From CAZCPB01 sp964540295 (GTDB lineage: Bacteria; Planctomycetota; Phycisphaerae; Phycisphaerales; UBA1924), in NCBI GenBank assembly GCA_964540295.1, contig CAZIMT010000036.1:1-22373 (forward strand): 22,373 bases of DNA. The letters run 5' to 3'. Made by a program: the position numbers and the translations under genes. The notes beneath the pieces were generated by a model, which had not been told where the DNA came from, searched no databases, and saw only the letters and a list, made by a program, of their open reading frames with translations. Positions 6,726 through 14,116 of this stretch are shown here, in pieces. The stretch's first letter is position 1, and each line of letters opens with the position of its first letter.

Positions 6726-8954
6726 TTATTCCGAGTCAACCGCCGAACGAGGGGCCGGTCGGGCCGGGCCGTGGCGCAGGTCAAGAGCGGCTCGGCGCGA
6801 CGCTTCGATCTCGTCAGGCGTGAGCTCGCGCAGCCCGAACCTGGCCGCGTAGTACAGGCTCGCGGCCTGTCGCAAGGCTCGCGACGCTGGCAAGGACTCA
6901 TTGATCGCGTCCGCGTGGTCGAGCGGCGGCCTCCAGTCGGGCTTGGCCATGCCCAGCTTGCGCAAGTTCGCGAGAATGTCGAAGTAGAACTTCGAGCGTG
7001 CGTTGATCTCGCATAGTTGCGGTTCGCCCCAACCGCGCGATCTGCGCGGTGAAGAACGCCAGCGTGAGAGGAAGAAACGGACAACCCAAGTGCCGAGCCA
7101 GCCCAGCAGCGTGAGCGTGAGTACAGCGGTGACGATCCGAGCCACCGCACGCATGCGAGACTGCGCGTCAGAGTTGCGGAACTCGGCCATCCAGCTCGCC
7201 ACGTGCTCGTGGACCCACGAGGCTGGGTTGGCGTCAGCGCCCAGCAACTTCTTCCGCGATTGCTCGTCGAAGGTGACGACCGAGGTTGACCAGGCGTTGT
7301 CGAGTGAATCGAGCCAGTGCTGCCAGCCCGCCAGGAACCGCGCGGGCGGGCGGATCTGCTGGAGCAGACCGTCGGGCGGCGTGGGATCGAACGTCATCCA
7401 GACTCCCTCGCCGACCATGGCCTCGACCCACGCGTGGGCGCTGTTCTCACGCACGGTGTAAGTCTCGGTATCGAGCGAGAACTCGTTGGCGACGTACCCG
7501 GCCACGACCCGCGCGGGGATGCCCACGCTGCGCGTCATCGCCGCCATCGCCGACGCGAAGTACTCGCAGTGCCCGGTCTGATTCACGAACAGAAACTCTT
7601 CGATAGGGTCCTGACCGGCTCGCACGGGCTTGGTATCGAGCGTGTAGGTGCACGTGACACGCAGGTGTTTTTCCAGAGCCCGGCACGCGTCCAGATCCCA
7701 CGCGGGAGGGCGCAGGTCGGGGTCCGGCTCGATGCCAGCCTCGGCCAGCACACGACCGGCCTCGGCCGTAATCCGAGTCGAAGAGAACTGCGCCGACGTT
7801 CCACGAACGACCTGCGAACGCTCGTCATCGACCCTAGGCGCGACCGAGGTCACCGTGTAGGCGAAGCGCCCGGCTCGGCCGTCGCGCGTCAGCGTCCGCG
7901 CCGAGTAACGGAACGCGAGCTGCGCGTCGGCTTCGAGTTCGATGGCAACGGGGTTGAGCGCCGCCAGAACCGGCACGCCGCTCGACGCCACGTCGCGCAT
8001 CACGATCCTCTGCACCAACGCCATAGTGCCCTGCGTGGGTCCGATCTTCCATGACGTGCCCGCCTGCACTTTCATGTCCGTCACCGGGCCCGAGGCGGCG
8101 GACTTGGTCCACGCTCGGCCGTCGAATAAGTCCAGCACGGCACCGCGCAAGTACACATGCCGCCCCTCGGTGCCGATCGAGAACCCTTGACCGTTCTCGA
8201 TCCGCAGATCGAGCACCGCGCGCGTCGATTCAGTGATCAGCCCCGATCTTCGCAGATCAACACGCTCGGTAAAGCCTGTACGTCGCCCGCCGAACTGACC
8301 CAGCCCGCCGAACTCGCTCTCGCCGATGCCACGCGGCATGATGACCCACACCACCACGCTCACCACCAGCCCCAGAACCAGCGACGTCACGCAAAGCGAG
8401 AGAAAACTACCGCGGATCGGGCGAGAAGCGTCCGCGTCGACCGCACCGGACTCCCCAACCGCTCGCGCCGCGACCGACAGCCGCTCCACCCCCACCGCCA
8501 CGTGAAAGCTCATCACCGCGAAGATGCTCACGACCACGTTCAGGATCACCGCCAGCCCCACGCCCAGCGTGTTGGCGGTCAGGATCGCGCCGATGGTCAG
8601 GAAGATTGAGAGCGTCAGCACCTGCGCGATGTCGCGCGCGTCCTTGCGGTCCCACAGCTTCACCAGCAGTACCAGCACCAGGAACTGACAGAACACCGAG
8701 ACCGTCAGACCCTCCACGCCGCGGTCCGACACGACGCGGTAAAAGCTCCACACGATCGCGACCGTCACCAGCAGGTTGATCGCCAGCTTGGGCACCGGCG
8801 TCAGACGTTTGATCTCGGTCAACCACCACCCGAGCAAGGCCGCAGGGATCGCCGCGGCCGCCAAGACCATGAAGCGATCGGCCAGCGCGTACGCGACGAT
8901 CGAGATCGCCACGCTGACAAGCGTCGCCACGCGCGAGACTCTGATGGTGCTCAT
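6726..8954 (-). CDS. TgpA-like transglutaminase-domain membrane protein (DUF3488/DUF4129)
   Basis: This 742-residue membrane protein resembles TgpA of Pseudomonas. Residues 10-210 contain about six hydrophobic helices (DUF3488 region). A periplasmic part carries the transglutaminase-like core with the catalytic triad C463 (TGHCEYF), H507 (NSAHAWVE) and D523 (FDPTPP). A further membrane helix near 603-629 is followed by a cytoplasmic DUF4129-like tail (about 650-710). Known relatives are papain-like enzymes that act on unknown envelope substrates. The ATG at 8954 overlaps the stop of the DUF58 gene as ATGA, pointing to translational coupling. DUF58 and TgpA proteins often travel with a MoxR-type AAA ATPase; none is seen in this window. 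Confidence 0.9.
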   Translation of the reverse strand: MSTIRVSRVATLVSVAISIVAYALADRFMVLAAAAIPAALLGWWLTEIKRLTPVPKLAINLLVTVAIVWSFYRVVSDRGVEGLTVSVFCQFLVLVLLVKLWDRKDARDIAQVLTLSIFLTIGAILTANTLGVGLAVILNVVVSIFAVMSFHVAVGVERLSVAARAVGESGAVDADASRPIRGSFLSLCVTSLVLGLVVSVVVWVIMPRGIGESEFGGLGQFGGRRTGFTERVDLRRSGLITESTRAVLDLRIENGQGFSIGTEGRHVYLRGAVLDLFDGRAWTKSAASGPVTDMKVQAGTSWKIGPTQGTMALVQRIVMRDVASSGVPVLAALNPVAIELEADAQLAFRYSARTLTRDGRAGRFAYTVTSVAPRVDDERSQVVRGTSAQFSSTRITAEAGRVLAEAGIEPDPDLRPPAWDLDACRALEKHLRVTCTYTLDTKPVRAGQDPIEEFLFVNQTGHCEYFASAMAAMTRSVGIPARVVAGYVANEFSLDTETYTVRENSAHAWVEAMVGEGVWMTFDPTPPDGLLQQIRPPARFLAGWQHWLDSLDNAWSTSVVTFDEQSRKKLLGADANPASWVHEHVASWMAEFRNSDAQSRMRAVARIVTAVLTLTLLGWLGTWVVRFFLSRWRSSPRRSRGWGEPQLCEINARSKFYFDILANLRKLGMAKPDWRPPLDHADAINESLPASRALRQAASLYYAARFGLRELTPDEIEASRRAALDLRHGPARPAPRSAVDSE

Positions 8955-10255
8955 CGCCCACCCTCCGAGACACCGCGGATCGCGGCCGCGTCAGGCCGAA
9001 GCGAACCAGATTGCACGATGCGGCCCGCGGGGCTCTGCACGCTCACGACCAAGGCCGATTCGCCCGGCCTGACACGCCGCACGCTCGCGTCTGCGCTTGC
9101 GTCTGCGCCCACACTCGCGCCCACACTCGCGCCAACATCGATCTCACGACTTCGCACCGACGAGATCACCGCGAGCGTGTCGAGCATCGCTTCGATATGT
9201 CCGCGTCCGTCGCGCGGCGCGGCATGCACACCCTGCGAAGGCACGCTCAGCCCGACCACGATCTCGCGCGACGAGGCCCGCAGGATCGCGGCCGTCGCGA
9301 CGCGGATCAGTCGCTCACCTAGGTCCGGGTCGTCGTTCAAATCTAGTTCTACCCACACCCGTTCGGCCGCGGCCGCGGAGTTTTGCCGCACGATGGTCTC
9401 CCCCGTGCGTGCCGACCGACGCCACGCGATCGCACGCGGGCTGTCACCCGACGCATACTCGCGCAGCGCAAAGAACTCGTGCCCGTCGAGCGAACGCAGG
9501 GGCGCGGACCGGCCGGTGCCGCCGTCAATCGACCGATCTCGGGCCAGGTTCGGCGCGATCTCCGCTGGCTCGGGGCGAACCAGCGCCACGCGAGTCCCCA
9601 CGAACGTCACCGATTTGCGCGTGAGCCCGAAGGGAAAAACCGTCCACACCGCGACGCAGCGGAACCGCGCCTCGCCGCGCCGCGTGGGCTTCACCAACGC
9701 CTCGACGCTCACCGTTTCGCCAGCCCGGATCAACGGAACGAAGGCGAACGGCTCGGGCACCCGCCCCGCCCAGTTGGCGCGCGTGTCAGGGTCGCGGTCC
9801 GGCCCGTGCTTGGCCCGCTCGCTGATGTTGATCGAGAAGGCCGGGAAGATGCGGTTGTTGTTGCGGACGCGGTAGCGGATCCGCATCACGCCGTTGACCT
9901 GCGAGGTCACGATCGGGTCGCGCGCGATCTCGATGCCCATCAGCGAGGCGCCGCTGACGACCCCCGAGACGAGCATGCCCGCGACCGCCAGACCGAAGGC
10001 CCAGAAGAGCAGGTTGTTCTGACTGTTGATCGCGCCGATCGCGAGGAACACGGTGGTGATCGCGTAGACCACGCCGGGGAAGTGGAAGTGGTACCGGCGT
10101 CGGACCCTCTTAAGCGGTTCATCGAGAGGCACACCACGAGATCGAGCGAGGCTCGACGCCAGCGAGCCCATAGGGCTCGTGGGGGTCATGGAGCTCATGA
10201 GGCTCGTGGTGGGTACCGCCCGATCGTGCACGCACTCACTCGCGCTTTCTGTCAT
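8951..10255 (-). CDS. DUF58 domain protein
   Basis: This 434-residue protein has two membrane helices near 62-105, an extracytoplasmic or beta-rich middle part, and a C-terminal DUF58 domain. Its signature is REYASGDSPRAIAW (265-278), followed by RSARTGETIVRQ. DUF58 proteins have a von Willebrand A-like fold and pair with TgpA and MoxR; their biochemical role is unsettled. Residues 375-392 are Ala/Ser/Val/Asp repeats encoded by 12-bp DNA units. The start is uncertain: the ATG at 10255 overlaps the end of the lipoprotein gene by 20 bases, but a GTG at 10273 or ATGs at 10198 and 10171 are possible, and none has a clear ribosome site. The next gene begins on its stop codon. Confidence 0.87.
   Translation of the reverse strand: MTESASECVHDRAVPTTSLMSSMTPTSPMGSLASSLARSRGVPLDEPLKRVRRRYHFHFPGVVYAITTVFLAIGAINSQNNLLFWAFGLAVAGMLVSGVVSGASLMGIEIARDPIVTSQVNGVMRIRYRVRNNNRIFPAFSINISERAKHGPDRDPDTRANWAGRVPEPFAFVPLIRAGETVSVEALVKPTRRGEARFRCVAVWTVFPFGLTRKSVTFVGTRVALVRPEPAEIAPNLARDRSIDGGTGRSAPLRSLDGHEFFALREYASGDSPRAIAWRRSARTGETIVRQNSAAAAERVWVELDLNDDPDLGERLIRVATAAILRASSREIVVGLSVPSQGVHAAPRDGRGHIEAMLDTLAVISSVRSREIDVGASVGASVGADASADASVRRVRPGESALVVSVQSPAGRIVQSGSLRPDAAAIRGVSEGGR
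9087..9134. repeat. in-frame 12-bp tandem repeat inside the DUF58 gene
   Basis: Four consecutive 12-bp units fall into two pairs: GCGTCTGCGCTT and GCGTCTGCGCCC, then ACACTCGCGCCC and ACACTCGCGCCA. Because the unit is four codons long, gain or loss keeps the reading frame and changes only a flexible Gly-Ala-Ser-Val type linker. Confidence 0.8.
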
Positions 10256-10760
10256 CGACGTTGGCGGACACACTTGGCGCGGTCGGAGTTGCGACCGGAG
10301 TCGCGCCCGGGGCCGCCGACGCCGAGGCTGCGCCGATATTCTTCATTACCACCAGCACAAGCTTTTCCCTGTCTGACAAGTAAAAATCGCTCCGCAGCGG
10401 CAGATATCCCTCGTTGCGGGCCGAGAGCTGAAGGCGGTCACGACGCATGATGCTCTCGCTTATGGGGAGCGAGAACTCACCAGACGCGTCTGTCGTGGCC
10501 TTGCCTACGAGTCTGGACGCCGCGTTCGCGTCCTTGGTGCGGATCTCGATCTGCGCGCCAGCGACCCCGGGCTGGTCCTTGCGGCTGTCGTCATCAGACA
10601 CGGCCGCGATTACCCCGGCCTGCCCCTGCACCACACGACCGCGGATCGACTCGCTGTGACACCCGCCCAGCAGCAGTGTGCCCGCGGCCAACGCCGCGAG
10701 CGAGATGCAAAGCTTCGAAACGACACCAAGGCCTGAGCGGTTGACTATGCGCACGTTCAT
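10236..10760 (-). CDS. putative lipoprotein with carboxypeptidase-regulatory-like beta domain
   Basis: The protein is 174 residues long. The N-terminus has a hydrophobic stretch ending in LLLGGC, a lipobox with the acylated Cys at about residue 34, so it is probably anchored to a membrane. Residues about 40-120 resemble a carboxypeptidase-regulatory or transthyretin-like beta sandwich: GRVV near the start, GVAGAQIEI, then TTDASGEFSLPI and GYLPLRSDF. The tail is Ala/Pro-rich and likely disordered. The ATG at 10760 overlaps the scpB stop as ATGA, and its own stop lies inside the probable start of the DUF58 gene. No specific function is known; the coupling suggests it works with the DUF58/TgpA envelope proteins. 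Confidence 0.75.
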   Translation of the reverse strand: MNVRIVNRSGLGVVSKLCISLAALAAGTLLLGGCHSESIRGRVVQGQAGVIAAVSDDDSRKDQPGVAGAQIEIRTKDANAASRLVGKATTDASGEFSLPISESIMRRDRLQLSARNEGYLPLRSDFYLSDREKLVLVVMKNIGAASASAAPGATPVATPTAPSVSANVDDRKRE

Positions 10761-11560
10761 GAACGATCCTCCGTGACTACCCCCCGGCCCGAGCCCAGCA
10801 CGGCGCCGGGGTCGGTGGCAGTCGGTTCGATGTTTCGCTCGGGCTCCGCGGCTCCATCGGTGGAGACAAGGCGCTCGGGCGCGAGTTCAGACTGGACCGC
10901 CGACTTCACGCTCTTCCCGGATCCCGGGTGAGCGTCCATCAGCGGACCCAGCTTCAACTCGGTCATCGACGGCAGGTCCTTCAGCGAAGACAGACCGAAA
11001 ACATCCAAGAACTGCTTTGTCGTTCCGTACAGCAACGGGCGGCCCAGTTCCTCGGCCCGACCCCGGATTGTCACCAGGCGACGATCGATCAGCGTGCGCA
11101 GCACCTCACCGCACGCCACGCCGCGGATCGACTCGAGCACCGCACGCGTGATCGGCTGCTTGTACGCCACGATCGCCAGCGTCTCGACGCCCGCCCGGGT
11201 AAGCCGCGCCGGCTGTCGCGAACGATGGAACGCCGCCACGGCCGGGGCAATCGACGAGACCGTCATCACCCGCAACCCGCCAGCGATCGATTCGATGCGG
11301 AACGATCGCCCCGTAGACTCGTACACCGCGTTGAGCGACGCGACCGCCTCTTCGATCAACTTCTCCTCGTCGCCCGTGGCCGAGGGCGGCTCTGACGACA
11401 CCGCGTCGTCGGGCGTCTTGTGCGGGCGGCGCACCACGCCAGCCGCCAGCGCGGAGACCGTGATCGGACGGTCCACGCTTAGCAGGATCGCCTCCACAGC
11501 CGAGGCGATCGCCTGAGGGGTTGGCGCTTCGGTCACGGGTTCGGATTTCTTCACAGCCAT
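10757..11560 (-). CDS. scpB: segregation and condensation protein B
   Basis: ScpB is a cytoplasmic partner of SMC and ScpA in the condensin complex that organises and separates chromosomes. The protein has 267 residues from the ATG at 11560. Two winged-helix domains can be seen. The first covers about 12-100, with PQAIASAVEAILLSVDRPIT at its start. The second covers about 112-196, with the family stretch ETLAIVAYKQPITRA, then ESIRG and GRPLLYGTTKQFLDVFGL. An in-frame GTG at 11662 would overlap the phosphatase gene and add a segment without family similarity, so I rejected it. No strong ribosome site precedes the ATG. Its stop overlaps the lipoprotein start. The tail after residue 200 is longer than in compact ScpB proteins and likely flexible. 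scpA is not in the window. Confidence 0.92.
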   Translation of the reverse strand: MAVKKSEPVTEAPTPQAIASAVEAILLSVDRPITVSALAAGVVRRPHKTPDDAVSSEPPSATGDEEKLIEEAVASLNAVYESTGRSFRIESIAGGLRVMTVSSIAPAVAAFHRSRQPARLTRAGVETLAIVAYKQPITRAVLESIRGVACGEVLRTLIDRRLVTIRGRAEELGRPLLYGTTKQFLDVFGLSSLKDLPSMTELKLGPLMDAHPGSGKSVKSAVQSELAPERLVSTDGAAEPERNIEPTATDPGAVLGSGRGVVTEDRS

Positions 11561-11631
11561 TCGATCGATGGTATGCCGGGAGGTCGCCTGTCTGGCCTTA
11601 GATCCGGCTCGCCGCAGACTGAGACGGATCC

Positions 11632-12630
11632 CTAACTCAGCTTCCCCTCGGTCGTTCCCCACCGGAAATTAAACCGCCCGAAGATCGGCCCCAGCAGGTT
11701 CGCCACGCTGATCTCCGGCCAGGGGATCGGCGTCGTACCGCCACCGATCCGAGCCACCACCAGCCCGAGAAAAAGCCAGACCGCGTTCAGGGACTCCTTC
11801 AAGTTCATCTTGGGCGCGCCCTCGGCCGTGTTCCGCATGAGCAGCACCGTCGCGTCGTCACCCAGATTCTCTGTCCCGGCGTGCTCGTGGATCTTGCGCA
11901 CCAGCGCTTCGATAAGTCGATCCGGCTTCGAAGCGTCCAACGTGGACAAGATCCGCAACAGCCCGGCCGTGCCCAGCATCTGGCCGACGATCGGCCCGGC
12001 TTCGATCAGCGAATCGGTGTAGATCAACACCAAGTCGTCGCGCTCAAGCCGTGCGCCGAATTGGTCGTACCGCGTCGGGTCGAAGATCCCAAGCGGGATG
12101 TTCGCAAGGTCGCCCGCCTTGGAATCTGTCATCGGCTCGAGTAAATCCCACGATTTCGTGCGAGCCCGGTACCGGAACGGCGGCGGGTGCCCGGCGTTGC
12201 ACGTCACCAGATACTGCGTCGGGGCCCAGTACGTCCCCACCACCGCCGTCGCGAACAGCCCAGAATCCGTGAGCCCCGCGAACTCGCGGTTGAGCGAATC
12301 CACGAACTTAGTCTGGTCAAGAAAGTTCACGTAGCGCCGCATCAACGTGCGCAGGTTGATCGCGATGTCGTTCACCGCCGCCCCGTGCCCGCTGACGTCC
12401 GCAACCAGCAGCCGCGCGATCCGACCCGTGCCGCAGCGCGACAAGTAGTGAACATCTCCGCCCCCCGCGTCGCCCTTGTAAGGCCGACTGTACACCCAGG
12501 CATCGAGCCCGGGCATCCGCATCGTGCTGTCCGCGGCCTCGTTCCCGCCCCAGACCTCCATGCACTGCATAGTGTGCCCGTCGCCAGAAATCTCGGGCGT
12601 ACTGAGATTTTTAAGAACCACGGCTGACAT
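11632..12630 (-). CDS. SpoIIE/PP2C-type serine phosphatase
   Basis: This 332-residue protein is probably cytoplasmic or membrane-associated and dephosphorylates Ser/Thr residues, typically on anti-sigma-factor antagonists. Metal-binding residues of the SpoIIE fold are visible: GGGD at 56-59, DVSGHG at 78-83, TD at 205-206 and GDDAT at 257-261. The central CNAGHPPPF (144-152) is also typical. There is no recognisable sensor domain before the catalytic part. Residues 281-296 form a hydrophobic patch near the C-terminus that might be a membrane helix. GGAG lies five bases before the ATG. It lies upstream of scpB on the same strand, 71 bases from it. No anti-sigma partner gene is visible in the window. 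Confidence 0.87.
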   Translation of the reverse strand: MSAVVLKNLSTPEISGDGHTMQCMEVWGGNEAADSTMRMPGLDAWVYSRPYKGDAGGGDVHYLSRCGTGRIARLLVADVSGHGAAVNDIAINLRTLMRRYVNFLDQTKFVDSLNREFAGLTDSGLFATAVVGTYWAPTQYLVTCNAGHPPPFRYRARTKSWDLLEPMTDSKAGDLANIPLGIFDPTRYDQFGARLERDDLVLIYTDSLIEAGPIVGQMLGTAGLLRILSTLDASKPDRLIEALVRKIHEHAGTENLGDDATVLLMRNTAEGAPKMNLKESLNAVWLFLGLVVARIGGGTTPIPWPEISVANLLGPIFGRFNFRWGTTEGKLS

Positions 12631-12786
12631 CGGAACTCCAATCGCCCCGTGGCGCTTGCATTTCCGCTCGTGCTTTCACAGATTCGCGGAACTCTTTACC
12701 TCAGCTTCGATGCCGGGCAAACCGCATAGATTCTTCGTGAAAAGACATACGAAACCCGTGCAGAACCGGATCTCAAATCAGGAGGC

Positions 12787-13947
12787 CTATGCCAGCACCG
12801 CCTCCAGCAACTCCGTGATCCCCTCCCCGCGCGTCGCCACCGTCTCCACGATCGCACGCCGACCCGCGACATCGCGCAGGTCTCGCACCAGCTCGTGCTC
12901 GCCCGGGTGGTCCGCCTTGTTGCACACGAAAATATCCGCGATCTCAAGGATCCCGGCCTTGTCCATCTGCACCGAGTCACCCATCCCCGGCGTCAGCACC
13001 ACCAGCGTCTTATCCACGTGCTGCCGAATCTTCGTCTCGTTCTGCCCCGCGCCGACGGTCTCGACAAACACGAGATCGAACGCCTCGGCCCCGGACTTCG
13101 CGCCGCCGATCAACGAAAGAACCTCGGGCAGCCCGCGATAATCCTCGCCGCTGATCGCCAGGCTCCGGTAGTACGCGGCCTCGTCGAGCGTGTTGAAATC
13201 CACTCGCAGCCGATCGCCGAGCAACGCCCCGCCCGTGATCGGGCTCATCGGATCAAACGCGACCACCGCGCACCGCCCCGCGACCTTGCCCTCCTTTGCG
13301 AGCCGCGTGAACTCCGTGACCATCGCCGCGACCAGCGTGCTCTTGCCCGCGCCGGGCGAGCCCGGCACGCCGATCACTTTCTTGGGCCGACGCTTCACCG
13401 CGTCAAGCCGTAGCGCATTGCCGTCGTGGATCAGCGAGATATCGCGTGCCAACTGAGCCGTCGGCGTGCTCGGCCCCGGCAGCTTCGCGGCCTTGGCCTT
13501 CGTCGCGCCACGCACCGCCTCCACAATGTCCATCAACCCCGTGCCCGTCGTAAAACACTTGGCGACCCCGGCCTTGAGCAGCACCGGCAGATCGTCCTGC
13601 GGGATAATCCCGCCCATATAGATCAGCAGGTCGGGCCGCCCGAGCACGCGCGATTCATCCACCAGCTTGGGCCCCAGCACCAAGTGCGAGTTGGACATCA
13701 TCGACGCGCAGATCACGTCGCAATCCTCGTCCCGGGCCGAGATCGCCAGCGACCGCGGCGTCTGCCACAGCCCCGAATAAATGACGTGAACCCCCGAATC
13801 CCGCAACGCCCGCGCGATGACCTTCACCCCGCGGTCGTGCCCGTCCAGCCCCATTTTCCCGAGCAAAACCCGAGGCCGATGCGGCAGGTCGGAACAGCGG
13901 TCCTTCTTCTCAAACTCGGTGGTTGGGACGTTGAGAGCGGTGGTCAT
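12787..13947 (-). CDS. fusion of cobalamin-binding domain and ArgK/MeaB-family GTPase
   Basis: The protein has 386 residues from the ATG at 13947. The N-terminal part (about 25-155) is the small cobalamin-binding domain of B12-dependent acyl-CoA mutases, with the DxHxxG motif DGHDRG (35-40) that supplies the lower-ligand His37. The C-terminal part (about 165-386) is a MeaB/ArgK P-loop GTPase, with Walker A GVPGSPGAGKST (193-204), ETVGAGQNE (296-304) and NKAD (343-346). MeaB proteins load and protect methylmalonyl-CoA mutase. In IcmF the two domains are joined to a mutase domain, but here the chain stops after the GTPase. The partner large subunit must be elsewhere. A 20-codon upstream extension was rejected because it reads through intergenic repeat DNA. 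Confidence 0.88.
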   Translation of the reverse strand: MTTALNVPTTEFEKKDRCSDLPHRPRVLLGKMGLDGHDRGVKVIARALRDSGVHVIYSGLWQTPRSLAISARDEDCDVICASMMSNSHLVLGPKLVDESRVLGRPDLLIYMGGIIPQDDLPVLLKAGVAKCFTTGTGLMDIVEAVRGATKAKAAKLPGPSTPTAQLARDISLIHDGNALRLDAVKRRPKKVIGVPGSPGAGKSTLVAAMVTEFTRLAKEGKVAGRCAVVAFDPMSPITGGALLGDRLRVDFNTLDEAAYYRSLAISGEDYRGLPEVLSLIGGAKSGAEAFDLVFVETVGAGQNETKIRQHVDKTLVVLTPGMGDSVQMDKAGILEIADIFVCNKADHPGEHELVRDLRDVAGRRAIVETVATRGEGITELLEAVLA

Positions 13948-13965
13948 GGATGCAGGGTAGAAGGG

Positions 13966-14099
13966 GAATGGGCAATGGGCGGGAGGCGATGAGGAATCAG
14001 GGAGCAATGGTGATTGGGCAATGAGGAATGTGGAACGGGAATGAGAATGGAAACAGATACCTCATCAGCGCTCAAGGCGCTCCCACCCATTGCCCATTC
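13966..14099. repeat. intergenic inverted repeat with 14-bp perfect arms
   Basis: GAATGGGCAATGGG (13966-13979) is the exact inverse of CCCATTGCCCATTC (14086-14099). The enclosed bases repeat the words GGGCAAT and TGAGGAAT several times in direct orientation. The block fills the space between the stop of tyrS and the start of the B12-binding/GTPase gene. It could be a hairpin in the transcript or an intergenic repeat family. Confidence 0.75.
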
Positions 14100-14116
14100 T
14101 CTCTTGCTCATTGCCT

